Assembly: GCA_900129675.1 (NCBI GenBank)
Contig: FSRD01000001.1
Coordinates: forward strand, 62,001-126,000
Direction: 5' to 3'
From: Bradyrhizobium erythrophlei
GTDB lineage: Bacteria > Pseudomonadota > Alphaproteobacteria > Rhizobiales > Xanthobacteraceae
DNA length: 64,000 nucleotides
The notes beneath the pieces were generated by a model. That model had not been told where the DNA came from, did not search any database, and saw only the letters and a program-made list of their open reading frames with translations. A program made the translations under genes and the position numbers. This document shows positions 1 through 8,987 of the stretch, piece by piece. Positions within the stretch are counted from its first letter, which is position 1; the number at the start of each line of letters is the position of its first letter.

Positions 1-381
1 TTCGCCGTGGATGCGCGGCGCCCCCCAAAGCAAATTCTCCGTGCTCATCTGCCGGACCAGCGCGCGCAATTCCGCCTCGATCGGCGGTCGCCCTCCCCGT
101 CGATGCGATTTCCAACGCCAATAGCGCCGAAAGCCGGCCCGATGCCAACGTACCAGCGTTTCGGGTCGAATAATCATAAGAGCCGGAAGGATCGACGGGA
201 ACCACCGATAGAGTTGAACGAAGAACCAGCGGTCGTTGTTCGTGAGACGAGCCCGGCCCTTCAGCTTACGCCGCAAGACCACCAGCTGATGTCGGAGCGT
301 GGCATTCTCAGCCTCAAGCCGGATCTTCGACTTGAATGGTGAGGCCAAGACCGCCACGACGAAACACAGGAGCCCGATCAT
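1..381 (-). CDS. IS transposase, N-terminal part (runs off the window)
   Basis: The minus-strand frame opens with ATG at 379-381 and stays open to the window edge, about 127 codons. The deduced protein begins MIGLLCFVVAVLASPF and carries the EAENATLRHQL helix and the WGAPRIHGE segment, the N-terminal DNA-binding half of the rve/DDE transposase seen complete at 6817-7833. The catalytic half is outside the window, so activity cannot be judged. Plus-strand open frames over this stretch are antisense shadows. Confidence 0.8.
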   Translation of the reverse strand, partial: MIGLLCFVVAVLASPFKSKIRLEAENATLRHQLVVLRRKLKGRARLTNNDRWFFVQLYRWFPSILPALMIIRPETLVRWHRAGFRRYWRWKSHRRGGRPPIEAELRALVRQMSTENLLWGAPRIHGE

Positions 382-443
382 TTCCGCCAGCTTAGGTGAT
401 TCCGGGGCGTCATCAACACGGATAAAGTTTTCGGTACACACAG
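1..443 (-). mobile_element. Partial IS copy, cut by window edge (same family as 6800-7894)
   Basis: This is the 5' part of an insertion sequence read on the minus strand. It aligns base by base with 7447-7894 and with 19,874-20,320. The outer end at 428-443 carries the same terminal repeat, TTTTCGGTACACACAG, as the other two copies. It differs from them at many scattered positions, so it is an older or sister copy. The rest lies to the left of the window. Immediately outside the terminal repeat the sequence reads into a DUF3551 gene, so the element has probably cut that gene. Confidence 0.85.
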
Positions 444-444
444 G

Positions 445-591
445 GCCAACTATTACGAATGCCGCTACACGTCGCTGCCTCAGTGCAACGCGTCGGCATC
501 GGGCCGCGCAGCACAGTGCGTCATCAATCCATATTTCGCGGGCGCGGAAGAGCCCGCGGGTTATCGGCGGCATCGTCGCCGCATCTACTAA
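445..591 (+). pseudogene. DUF3551-type small protein, C-terminal fragment
   Basis: The frame NYYECRYTSLPQCNASASG continues to a TAA at 589-591. The spacing of the two cysteines within YYECRYTSLPQC and of the later CVINPYF is typical of DUF3551, a family of short secreted proteins of unknown function that is numerous in Bradyrhizobium. The N-terminal half, including any signal peptide, is missing because the IS end at 443 directly abuts the frame. I infer an IS-interrupted gene; the missing half is beyond or lost behind the element. Confidence 0.6.
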
Positions 592-610
592 GGCGGGTCG
601 CAAGAGACGC

Positions 611-638
611 CAGCCCGCCGGCGTGAACCGGCGGGCTG
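611..638. terminator. GC-rich hairpin downstream of the cold-shock gene
   Basis: CAGCCCGCCGG and CCGGCGGGCTG form an 11-bp perfect stem around a short loop, 18 bp beyond the minus-strand stop of the cold-shock gene. There is no clear T-run, so it may be a transcript-stabilising hairpin rather than a true terminator. Confidence 0.45.
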
Positions 639-655
639 GATGCAGATCAGCGTTC

Positions 656-859
656 TTAGCCGACTCTTAGATTCTCCGCGGACGTTTTGCCCCGGTTCTC
701 CATCTCTTCATAGCTCACCTTGGCACCCTCATTGAGGCTGCTCAGGCCGGCTTTTTCGACGGCCGAGATGTGCACGAATACATCTTTGCCGCCTTTGTCG
801 GGTTGGATAAATCCGTATCCTTTGGTCGCGTTGAACCACTTCACAGTACCTATCGCCAC
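656..859 (-). CDS. Cold-shock-domain protein (CspA family)
   Basis: A 67-residue protein starting with GTG at 857-859: [19 protein letters not shown], then [17 protein letters not shown] and a C-terminus ENLRVG. Both nucleic-acid-binding motifs are present, RNP1 (KGYGFI) and RNP2 (VFVHI). The length is standard for a single OB-fold Csp. The start is supported by AAGGGGAG ten bases upstream on the minus strand; the open frame extends further 5' but that part has no homology pattern. CspA-family proteins bind single-stranded RNA or DNA and act as RNA chaperones in the cytoplasm. It stands alone; the long upstream stretch on its own strand would be the 5' leader typical of csp genes. Confidence 0.92.
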   Translation of the reverse strand: MAIGTVKWFNATKGYGFIQPDKGGKDVFVHISAVEKAGLSSLNEGAKVSYEEMENRGKTSAENLRVG

Positions 860-1194
860 GTCCGCACTCCCCTTTTTAACACGGTGACAACCGAGGTCGG
901 TCACCCAGGAAACCGCAAGAAAAACCCGCCGGCGTGATCCCGCCTGCGCATACTGGTCACTAGGAGCGGCCCGGCGCGCGGTGAGTAGTGGACGACGCGC
1001 GCCGGGTCTGACCATTCCCCTTTGGCCCGCGCGAGGCATGGTCGAAATCGGGCGTAAGGACGATTCGTGGCAAAAACCCGCCTGCACACACTCTGCCCAC
1101 TCATTGGCGAAATTGAAAAAGCCCGCCGGTGGTGAAACCGGCGGGCCCCTTCAGCGCGCGTAGCGCCTGATCAGGTGCGCTCGCTGCCGCCGAT
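860..1194. other. Intergenic stretch, with hairpin at 1121-1146
   Basis: No convincing gene. It contains the upstream region of the cold-shock gene and a perfect 10-bp stem (1121-1130 with 1137-1146) preceded by an A-run on the plus strand, so it would work as a terminator for leftward transcription. A further imperfect GCCCGCCGG-like hairpin sits near 917-950. Confidence 0.5.
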
Positions 1195-1684
1195 CAGAGC
1201 GACAACCGGCACCGGTTTTTGCGTCGGTTTCGGTTCGGCGAGGAAGGGGCGCCAGTTCGTCACCCATGTGAAGGCGTTGCCCGGCAATCCATATGACGGC
1301 CACACGCTGGCAACGGTGATTCCGGACATGGAGGCGCTGGTCGGCAGCACCATCACGCGCATCCTCGCCGACAAGGGCTACCGCGGCCACAATGCGCCGC
1401 CCGATTACAAGTTCAGGGTCTTCCTCTCCCGCCAGAAGCGAGGGGTGACGCCCAGGATCAAGCGAGAACTGCGCCGCAGGTCCGCCGTGGAGCCCGTTAT
1501 CGGCCATCTCAAAGCCGAGCATCGCATGGGCCGCAACTATCTCTGGTTCCGGCGCGGCGACGCCAACAACACTGTCCTCGCCGCCGTCGGCTACAACTTC
1601 CGCCGCCTGATCCGCTGGCTCAGGATTTTGCTGCGCCAAATCCTGGCCGCTCTCTTCGCCGACCCGTTGATCAATTCAGTCTGA
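1195..1684 (+). pseudogene. IS5-family transposase, C-terminal fragment
   Basis: The readable protein (GRQFVTHVKALPGNPYDG, then ILADKGYRGHNAP, RIKRELRRRSAVEPVIGH, LKAEHRMGRNYL) is the second half of an IS5-type DDE transposase: the second catalytic Asp region (DKGYRG) and the Glu region (AVEPVIGHLK) are present, the first Asp region is missing. The frame opens at 1175 but homology starts only near residue 20, so the gene is 5'-truncated. It ends with a TGA at 1682-1684. No matching left end is visible. It is a relic of an old insertion, not an active element. Confidence 0.8.
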
Positions 1685-2030
1685 AATCAGCGTTCTTCAC
1701 GGACGACTAACTACGGAGGTGCGCGTGGCGCGCTGACACGCTTTCGCACCGACAACCTCGTCGTCAGTCGCAAGGGGCCGGCGAGGCCGATGTCCGTGCT
1801 TATGGCAACTTCACCGCGATCAGCCTCCTCCGGCGCGACCGCCCTCCTCGGCCACGGCGACGCCGCGACTGCTGCCGAATGGCACCTGTATGAAGTGCGA
1901 CACGTGCGGTGTGACAACCGGGTGCAGTTGATTATGCAGACTGTATGTGGGTGATGTCCCGACCATAGTTTGCCCGCGACAAGTTGGCCCGCGTTACCGA
2001 TCATAGTTGGCCCGCTATCGACGAGATAAG
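1685..2030. other. Intergenic relic sequence with a repeated 19-bp motif
   Basis: No gene recognised. Two copies of a CCGAYCATAGTTKGCCCGC motif occur at about 1960-1977 and 1997-2015, with a partial third (AGTTGGCCCGCG, 1982-1993) between them. Tandem repeats like this resemble the multiple terminal repeats at ends of IS21-type elements, but no transposase gene is attached. Confidence 0.35.
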
Positions 2031-2056
2031 AAAGCCCGCCGGAAACGGCGGGCTTT
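2031..2056. terminator. Bidirectional hairpin terminator
   Basis: AAAGCCCGCCG (2031-2041) pairs perfectly with CGGCGGGCTTT (2046-2056) across a GAAA tetraloop, flanked by A and T runs. It lies downstream of the cyclase gene that ends at 2316 on the minus strand, with about 260 bp of non-coding sequence between them. Confidence 0.7.
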
Positions 2057-2315
2057 CTGCGTCTACGTGCTGATCTGGACGCTCGTCCGCGGCGACGATC
2101 ACGGCGGGCTGACTGCCAGCGCGGTCGCTACATGTCCGCTATCGGGGATGAGCGGAGCTAGCTCGGACGTGGCCCGAGGTCTGTCTTTGACCCAAATGCG
2201 ACATCGGTGCCGTGGCGCCCAACACAGCTCCCAGCAAGCGATGTGGAAGGATGCGCCCCTCCGCCAGTGGAGCGCATATGAGACGACGGGAGTTCATCCC
2301 TTGCTGGAGGGAGCC

Positions 2316-5300
2316 TCACCCGAGCGACTGCCGAACGAAACTCCTCACGACATTGCAGAACTCGGTCGTTGCCGTGAAGATCGGAAGGTGCCCCTTCCGC
2401 TCGAACGCGTGCAGCCGCGCATTCGGCAGACGTGCCGCGATCTCCTCGGCCGCCGCAAATGCGACGAGGCGATCCTCACGTCCATGGGCGACCAGCACCG
2501 GCGCCGTGATGGCGGAAAGAAGCGGCATGACATCCTTCGTTGGATCGGGGTCAAAGAAACTCAGAATGGTTTCGCGCGGTAACGTCAGCCGGCTTCGAAT
2601 CGCGCGCTCCCGCAGCTCCTCCATCTCGGGCTCGGAGTAAACGAGCTCAGTATGCACTCGGACGATTTCGGCGACGTCCTTCACCCCTTGGTTATTCATG
2701 CACCTTTCCAGGTAGGCGGGCTGGAACGCCCGCGAGAAGTCGCTCGGTGGAGCGCCCACCGTGACCAGGGCCGTGAACAGGCTCGGCTCGGCGTGGGCGA
2801 GCCTGAAGAGCATGTTTGCTCCGGCGGAGATCCCGACCCCGACCACCGGGCCGCCAACCAGCTCGGCGATCACGGCTCGGACGTCCTCGGCGTGGTCTTC
2901 GACATGGTAGGGTCGCGTCAAAGGATCGGACGCGCCCGAGCCGCGCGGATCAATCGTGACGATCCGGAACTCCTGGCAGAGCTGTTCGAGGATAGGCTGG
3001 ATCGTGGCCAGCCCATAGGCGAGCGGGACGGCCAACAGCAGCGTGATCTCGCCGCCCCCATGCTCATAGAACACGATCCTCGCCCCGCCGCGGAATGCAG
3101 CCCGCGGGCGATGGCGCTTCCGCTCAATCCGGGTCCGGTCGTCCTCCGCGGAGGCGCGCATCAGGGCCTGGTCGTACCGGCTGTTCGCCCCCGCAAGATC
3201 GTCCATCAGACCCGCCAAATCGCCAAGCATCTCAAGCGCCTCGAGCTCTCGCCTCTCTGCGATGTGGGCCCCTTCAGCCACATCGACGGACTGATGCGTC
3301 TGCAGCACAGCGATGCATTTTTCGAGATGCGCGGCCGCCTCGCGTAGGGCATAGCTGGACCTTGCACGGCGCGCCGCATCGAGCAGGCACTCCGATGCGC
3401 GTCCGGCATGCCTGGCCTCGGCATGGTGATGTGCCAGCCATTCTGGCTGATGCGCAATGATTTCGGGAAAGCGCGCTTCAACGACGTCAGCGATGCGTGC
3501 GTGCAGCTCACGGCGCCTGGTCTTCGGGAGCGACTGATAGGCGGCCTCCTGAACGAGCGCGTGACGAAACACATGGACCTGTGCCGACGGCACGCCGGAA
3601 CGATCGATCAATTGGTTGTTCGAGAGTTGGTCCAGAGCTGCGCGAAGTGCATCTGGTTCAAGGGTCGAAGCGGCCGCAAGCATCACGTGCGAGAACACTC
3701 GGCCAATGCAGGCGGCAAGCTGAGCGACCTCTTTGGCGGATGCGGCGCGATCGAGCCGCGCCATCAGCGAACCACGCAGTGTGGTTGGGATCGCCGTATC
3801 CGGTATACTGCCGCGCAGGACATAGCGATCGTCTGTCTCCGTGATTAGCTCTGACTCAAGCACGAGCCTGGTCAGCTCCTCGATGAAGAGCGGCACGCCG
3901 TCGGCCCTGAGGAGGATGCGGTCCACGAGCTCGGCAGGCAGAGGCTTGCCGCCAGCAACCCGCTCCGCCAAATCCGCCGCGTCGCGCCGGCCCAGGCGAT
4001 TGAGGCTGAGCAAGGTGACGTGGCCGGGGCGCGTCCAGGGCGGAACGCAATCGGGCCGGAAGGTGAGGACTGCCAGCATGGCCAGGTGGCGGACCCGTTC
4101 GACAAGAATTCCAAAAAGTTCGATCGACGTGGGATCGGCCCAATGTAGGTCCTCGAAGATCAGCAAAACCGGCAGTCGTGCCGCGCACGCCTCGAGATGA
4201 CGCACCAGGGCCTCGAGCGTCTTCGCGTTCCGCTGCGCCGGCGTGAGGTCCGCCGTCGGGCAGTGCTTGGCAGCCGGCAGCCCCAGGAGCGAGGCGAAGA
4301 GAGGGACGAACTCGGAGGCGGTTTGGACATCGCGCTGGAGCAGGGCTTCGAGCTTCACAAGCTTCTGGAGCGAATCGTCCCACGGGAGAAAGCCTGCGGC
4401 ATACTCCAGTTGAGCGATTACCGGATGGAGGGCGCTGGCGGAGCGTTCGGGCGAACTTTGGTAGGCCATCAGCCGATGCCCGCCATCGGCTCCGAGCTGC
4501 TCCTGCAGCGCTTGCACCAGCCGGGACTTTCCAATTCCCGGCTCGCCGGAGAGCCATACGACTTGACCTTCGCCGCCCTTCGCCAGATCCCAGCGGTCGA
4601 GCAACAGATCGAGTTCCTTTCTCCGTCCGACCAGGGTCGTGAGCTGCGTTCCGTGCAGTGCCTTGAACCGGCTATCGCCCGTCTTCTCGCCCAGGACCTG
4701 ATGGGCGCGCACGGCGGTGTGGAAGCCCTTGGGGCGAACCGGTGCCAGCTCGCGACACTCGAACAGGTCGCCAAGCAGTCGGCGAGTCTCGCTGCTGATG
4801 ACCACGGCATCCGGCTCAGCCAGCGCCTGAAGACGCGCAGCAAGATTAGGAGTCTCACCGACTACTTCGTTTTCGTGCCCCGGCCCCCCACTGATGAAAT
4901 CACCGACTACCACTAGACCGGTGGCAATGCCGACCCGCACGTGCAACGACGTCACTTGGCCGGCATCGAGCTTCGCCACGGCTTCGACCAGCGCCAGCCC
5001 TGCGCGCACTGCCTGCTCGGCATCGTCTTCATGGGCCTGCGGATAGCCGAAATAGGCGAGCACACCGTCGCCCAGGTATCTCGCGACGAAACCATTGGCG
5101 TGGGTGATGACCTCGGCGCAACATCGGTGATAGGTACCGATGATCTCCTGCAGATCCTCTGGGTCGAGCCGGGTCGAGAGTGCCGTCGAGCCCACAAGGT
5201 CGCAGAACATGACCGTGAGTTGACGACGCTCCGCGCTGTCGTGCGGGGCGGGCTTGAAGGCTGTGGCTGGCGGAGGCGTGGCCGTGGAAGCGTCGACAAG

Positions 5301-5471
5301 CTCGCGAATGGCGCGCAGCAGCTTCTTACGGTGCCCAAGCGGCAGGCCGATTTTCTCCAGGTCTTGGTCGGTTAGATCGCGGAGAACGCCGGCATCGATG
5401 TAATTCTCGGCAAAACGCTGCGCGTATTGCCCGAGGCCAATTGTGTTGAGCCAATGCGCAATCGACTGCAT
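2316..5471 (-). CDS. SAM domain - class III nucleotidyl cyclase - AAA ATPase - alpha/beta-hydrolase fusion
   Basis: About 1051 residues from the ATG at 5469-5471 (MQSIAHWLNTIGLGQY); a GTG eight codons earlier is possible. In order: SAM domain (about 1-57); class III cyclase domain (about 84-257) with both metal-binding aspartates (MFCDLVGST, YLGDGVLAYFG) and the NLAARL motif; an AAA/STAND-type ATPase with Walker A GEPGIGKS near residue 310; a short helical TPR-like part; and from about residue 800 an alpha/beta-hydrolase with nucleophile elbow GVGISAGA, acid region HGREDRL and histidine region KGHLPIF. SAM-cyclase-AAA-TPR proteins are common in rhizobia; here most of the TPR tail is replaced by the hydrolase. 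It is predicted cytoplasmic, making cyclic nucleotide under ATPase control; the hydrolase substrate is unknown. Confidence 0.85.
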   Translation of the reverse strand: MQSIAHWLNTIGLGQYAQRFAENYIDAGVLRDLTDQDLEKIGLPLGHRKKLLRAIRELVDASTATPPPATAFKPAPHDSAERRQLTVMFCDLVGSTALSTRLDPEDLQEIIGTYHRCCAEVITHANGFVARYLGDGVLAYFGYPQAHEDDAEQAVRAGLALVEAVAKLDAGQVTSLHVRVGIATGLVVVGDFISGGPGHENEVVGETPNLAARLQALAEPDAVVISSETRRLLGDLFECRELAPVRPKGFHTAVRAHQVLGEKTGDSRFKALHGTQLTTLVGRRKELDLLLDRWDLAKGGEGQVVWLSGEPGIGKSRLVQALQEQLGADGGHRLMAYQSSPERSASALHPVIAQLEYAAGFLPWDDSLQKLVKLEALLQRDVQTASEFVPLFASLLGLPAAKHCPTADLTPAQRNAKTLEALVRHLEACAARLPVLLIFEDLHWADPTSIELFGILVERVRHLAMLAVLTFRPDCVPPWTRPGHVTLLSLNRLGRRDAADLAERVAGGKPLPAELVDRILLRADGVPLFIEELTRLVLESELITETDDRYVLRGSIPDTAIPTTLRGSLMARLDRAASAKEVAQLAACIGRVFSHVMLAAASTLEPDALRAALDQLSNNQLIDRSGVPSAQVHVFRHALVQEAAYQSLPKTRRRELHARIADVVEARFPEIIAHQPEWLAHHHAEARHAGRASECLLDAARRARSSYALREAAAHLEKCIAVLQTHQSVDVAEGAHIAERRELEALEMLGDLAGLMDDLAGANSRYDQALMRASAEDDRTRIERKRHRPRAAFRGGARIVFYEHGGGEITLLLAVPLAYGLATIQPILEQLCQEFRIVTIDPRGSGASDPLTRPYHVEDHAEDVRAVIAELVGGPVVGVGISAGANMLFRLAHAEPSLFTALVTVGAPPSDFSRAFQPAYLERCMNNQGVKDVAEIVRVHTELVYSEPEMEELRERAIRSRLTLPRETILSFFDPDPTKDVMPLLSAITAPVLVAHGREDRLVAFAAAEEIAARLPNARLHAFERKGHLPIFTATTEFCNVVRSFVRQSLG

Positions 5472-5684
5472 TGCGGCCACCCAACCCTGGACCACAGACT
5501 ATATCCCATTCTTGGCTGGATGGCACCTCATGTGTCCGGTCGCTGCTGCCCGTCGGAGCCTCGCTACGGCCGAGCCGGTTCAGGTGCCAACCGTGGGTCA
5601 CTGGAACGGGTGGGACTTGCACCCACTGGAAAAGCGCCGCCTTGTCACGGCGCACACCCATAACGGACTTTCCGTCGTTTTTTG

Positions 5685-6799
5685 TCACGCAACGAATTTC
5701 GCCTGCGGAAAGCCAATGAGCAACTGCGGAACTGCATCAGCGGGCACGGCTTTGCTGAATAAAAATCCCTGGCCCTGGTGCGCACCATATGCAAATGCAG
5801 CATCGGCTTGAGCGATATTTTCAATGCCTTCGGCGGTCACGCACAGATCGAGACCTTTGCAGAGACCGAATATAGCTCGCATGAAGATATCGCTTTCGGA
5901 GCTTTTCCCGATCTCCTGGATAAACCGCTTGTCGACCTTGAGCTTATCGAACCTCAATTCATATAGTTGGGAGAGACCTGAATATCCGGTGCCAAAATCG
6001 TCAATAACGATTCGAACCCCTGCATTACGCAAGGTCCGAATGACGTGACGTGTCGCTTCGAAATCCGAGACAATCGCGCTTTCGGTAATTTCAGCCTCAA
6101 GGCGATAGGGCGGCAGCCCGGTATCGGCGAGGATCGTCAGAACATTTTGCGCAAAATTCTTGTCGCTGAGTTGCGTCGATGAAAAATTGAACGACAAGGA
6201 AACGTCCCCTGGCCAGTTCGTCGCATCGCGGCAAGAATCGCCAAATAATTGCTCAGACAGTACGTTCATCAAGCCCAACTCTTCCGCAAGCGGAATGAAC
6301 GTATTTGGGGCGATTAGGCCGTTTATCGGATGGTGCCAGCGCGCCAAGCTCTCAAAGCTGACAGTCCGCCGCGTTTTTAAATCGACGATGGGTTGATAGT
6401 GGGGGCGAATGCCATGGCCGCCAATCGCCTCGCGCAGATCCTTCTCTAAAAGGGCCCTCGCGCGGACATGTGCATCCATGTTTGGATCGAAAAAGCAGCA
6501 ATCGACTTGACCATTTCTCGCCCGCGAAAGCGCGACGTGGGCGCATCGGAGAAGCTCATCGACGGTCGTATGGCCACGGCCTACCTGCACAATCCCAACC
6601 CAATGCTAGCGCTGATGCTGTGAGGTTCTATTCCGATTTGGACCGGCTTTTTTACAACCTCGAGCAAAGCGCCGGCAACCCCCAGAGCGTTTTCTGGGTC
6701 CATGCCTGCCAAACACAGCGCAAATTCATCGTCACCGATCCGCGCGAAGACGTCGCTTGAACTGATGCTATCGCGTATCCGCGAGGCGATTTGCGACAG
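5685..6799 (-). pseudogene. GGDEF-EAL cyclic-di-GMP protein, frameshifted and IS-truncated
   Basis: The 3' part (5685 to about 6600) encodes a full EAL domain: FESLARWHHP (EAL variant), FNFSSTQL, EITESAIV, DDFGTGYSGL and KLKVDKRFI keep the usual metal and catalytic residues of c-di-GMP phosphodiesterases. Upstream, in another frame, the end of a GGDEF domain is readable (ARIGDDEFAL, PHSISASIGL). A one-base loss near 6597-6606 separates the two, and the IS end at 6800 removes everything upstream, including the start codon and most of the GGDEF domain. No continuation of the gene is found beyond the other IS end at 7894, so insertion was accompanied by a deletion or rearrangement. Confidence 0.85.
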
Positions 6800-7894
6800 C
6801 TGTGTGTACCGAAAATCTAAATCCGAACGTATTGACGATGAAGTCCGCCCAGTATGGCGCGCGAATTTATGACGCCGGATCGCTGAACCTGGCGAGAGAC
6901 AGGCGCATCTTTGTTCAATGACCGATGCGTTCTCACGCCGTTGTAATAGTCCGCATAGTTTTTCAGAATCCGACGCAGATGTTCCTCGTCCAGGACAATG
7001 ATGTGGTCCAAACACTCGCGCCGGATCGATCCGATCAGCCGTTCGGCAAAGCTGTTCTGCCAAGGCGAGGCCGGTGCAATTGGCTTGTCTCGGATACCCA
7101 TGGCACGCAGTCGGCGCGTGACGACAGTGCCGTAGATTCGGTCGCGATCTCGGATCATATAGCGCGGAGCGCCATCCCAAGGAAAAGCCTCGGTGATCTG
7201 ACGTGCAACCCACTCCGCCGCCGGGTTGGTTGTGACGCCGATCCAGACGAGATCTCTGCGATCAAGCCGGATGATGACGAAGCCATACAGCAGCTTAACG
7301 CCAATGGTCGGTACTACGAACAAATCCATGGCGGCGATGTCCGGCGCGTGGTTTCGCAGAAAGGTCCGCCATTCCTGACTTGGAGGCCCGCGTCGCTTGA
7401 CCATATACTTGGCGACACTTGATTGAGCGACGCTACACCCGAGCTTGAGCAGTTCGCCGTGGATGCGCGGCGCACCCCAAAGCAAATTCTCTGTGCTCAT
7501 CTGCCGGATCAGCGCGCGCAATTCTGTCTCGATCTGCGGTCGCCCTCCCCGTCGACACGATTTCCAACGCCAATAGCGGCGAAAGCCGGCCCGATGCCAA
7601 CCCACCAGCGTTTCGGGTCGAATAATCATGAGAACCGGAAGAATCGACGGGAACCGGCGATAGAGCTGAACGAAGAACCAGCGGTCGTTGTTCGTGAGGC
7701 GAGCCCGGCCTTTCAGCTTGCGTCGCAAGACGATCAGCTGATGTCGAAGCACTGCATTCTCCGCCTCAAGCCGGACGTTCGACTTGAATGGCGAGGCGAG
7801 CACGGCCAGAACGAAGCAGATCAGCGCGATCATCGCGCCAACTTAGCCGATTCTATCATTCGATAAACCCGGATAGGGTTTTCGGTACACACAG
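6800..7894 (-). mobile_element. Complete insertion sequence, about 1.1 kb
   Basis: The ends are inverted repeats: CTGTGTGTACCGAAAA at 6800-6815 and TTTTCGGTACACACAG at 7879-7894, with similarity continuing inward (CTAAATCCG against CTATCCGG). One transposase gene fills the element on the minus strand. No clear target-site duplication is visible next to the ends, consistent with a later rearrangement at this site. This is the only complete copy in the window and is nearly identical to the 5' part at 19,480-20,320. Confidence 0.92.
6817..7833 (-). CDS. IS transposase, rve/DDE superfamily, apparently intact
   Basis: A 338-residue transposase. The N-terminal 110 residues are helical and basic (LEAENAVLRHQLIVLRRK, WGAPRIHGELLKLG) and should bind the terminal repeats. 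The retroviral-integrase-like core has the three expected acids: D in IAAMDLFVVPT, D in YMIRDRDRIYG, and E in ERLIGSIRRECLDH. The tail YYNGVRTHRSLNKDAPVSR is typical of single-ORF integrase-type transposases of rhizobia. It is read from a single frame without frameshifting. It belongs to the IS3/IS481-like side of the superfamily; I cannot assign the exact IS name. Confidence 0.9.
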   Translation of the reverse strand: MIALICFVLAVLASPFKSNVRLEAENAVLRHQLIVLRRKLKGRARLTNNDRWFFVQLYRRFPSILPVLMIIRPETLVGWHRAGFRRYWRWKSCRRGGRPQIETELRALIRQMSTENLLWGAPRIHGELLKLGCSVAQSSVAKYMVKRRGPPSQEWRTFLRNHAPDIAAMDLFVVPTIGVKLLYGFVIIRLDRRDLVWIGVTTNPAAEWVARQITEAFPWDGAPRYMIRDRDRIYGTVVTRRLRAMGIRDKPIAPASPWQNSFAERLIGSIRRECLDHIIVLDEEHLRRILKNYADYYNGVRTHRSLNKDAPVSRQVQRSGVINSRAILGGLHRQYVRI

Positions 7895-8006
7895 GGAGAT
7901 AATCGACTATCATTGGCGTAGACTGCCATCGAATCCACGATCGCCGGATCGTTGCCGAAGCAGCAACTGAACTGGGAACGCGTCAAAGAAAGATAGGGAT
8001 GTTCCG

Positions 8007-8987
8007 TTGCGGCGGTCAGCAATGCACCTTATCAAAAGCCTTTGTCTCATCGGCACAATTGCCGTTTGGGGGACGGCTGCATCCCTTGCAACGGAGCAAC
8101 CGTCTGACATTCCGGCCTGGCTGCGGAGCCATATTGGCGAAGGCGAGGGTCAGATCCCCCAGGTAGTCTTGCAGAGGGCGCGCGCGCTTTATCTGAGCAA
8201 GGTGGCCGCACGCGCCGTCAAGAACCCCTGCTATTTTGCCATGGACGCGACGCGTCCCAACGGCGGCAGATTAGGAAAGCGATTTTACACGATCTGCGAA
8301 GCTGACCGATCGTTTCGCGCCGTCGCCACCGGCCATGGCAGCGGTCGCAACGTCAAGGGTGTCGCCAACTTCGGGAACGGAAAAGAATGTGCGAAGAATT
8401 TCGGCAATGCGCTGGATTCGTATCTGACGACCGGCGGCGCCTACGTGACGGCCGAGACGAGAACCTTGTTCAAGGGCTATTATCGCATTTCCGCGAAACA
8501 GGATGCCGCCCTGATGCGCTCGTTCGTTCAGTTTGACGGCGAGGGAGAGACCGCCAATGCCAGAGAGCGTGACATCGGTGGGCATGCGGCCGTTTTGCTG
8601 AGACAGATACGCTATCGATGGATGCCGCGCAGTCCGTACGCGAATGAAAACGGGTGTGTTCCGGTCGGCACTCTCGAGGACTACGCCGGCGGACGCAGCA
8701 ATGGGTGCACAAGCTGGTCGCGGTCCGACGCAGAACAAATCATTCCATTGCTCAAGGATCCGACCACGCTCTACATCTACCCGGAATCGGCAGACATCAA
8801 GGCGGTGGCGCAAGCCGTCTCGGCTCGCCGACCGCATTTGTCCGACAGCCCTTATTGGAACGCCGTCTGTCTGAAGCAAATCGGCGCTCCGAAATTCTGG
8901 TCAAGAGAATCCCTCGAACCGCTCCTCGCTCGATTCCACAGGGATCCGGACCCAGCCCCCAGCCGCGCGCCGACCTGCAAGCCGTAG
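8007..8987 (+). CDS. Secreted L,D-transpeptidase-like protein (YkuD_2 type)
   Basis: A 326-residue protein with an N-terminal signal-peptide-like segment (KSLCLIGTIAVWGTAASLA). The region GGHAAVLLR (His about 193) followed 40 residues later by GGRSNGCTSWS (Cys about 234) matches the His...Ser-x-Gly-Cys arrangement of murein L,D-transpeptidase catalytic domains of the YkuD_2 family, which form or trim 3-3 peptidoglycan cross-links in the periplasm. The TTG at 8007 has AGGGAT seven bases upstream; an ATG at 8022 is the alternative start and would leave the signal peptide intact. It stands alone between an IS and non-coding sequence. Confidence 0.75.
   Translation: MRRSAMHLIKSLCLIGTIAVWGTAASLATEQPSDIPAWLRSHIGEGEGQIPQVVLQRARALYLSKVAARAVKNPCYFAMDATRPNGGRLGKRFYTICEADRSFRAVATGHGSGRNVKGVANFGNGKECAKNFGNALDSYLTTGGAYVTAETRTLFKGYYRISAKQDAALMRSFVQFDGEGETANARERDIGGHAAVLLRQIRYRWMPRSPYANENGCVPVGTLEDYAGGRSNGCTSWSRSDAEQIIPLLKDPTTLYIYPESADIKAVAQAVSARRPHLSDSPYWNAVCLKQIGAPKFWSRESLEPLLARFHRDPDPAPSRAPTCKP

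Noticed and set aside
5472..5684. Possible small gene between the cyclase and EAL genes
   Set aside because: Open frames on both strands exist but none has a ribosome binding site, start conservation or a recognisable pattern.
7423..7866. 147-codon plus-strand frame present in two IS copies
   Set aside because: It recurs only because the IS recurs; it is antisense to the transposase and lacks a start context or homology pattern.
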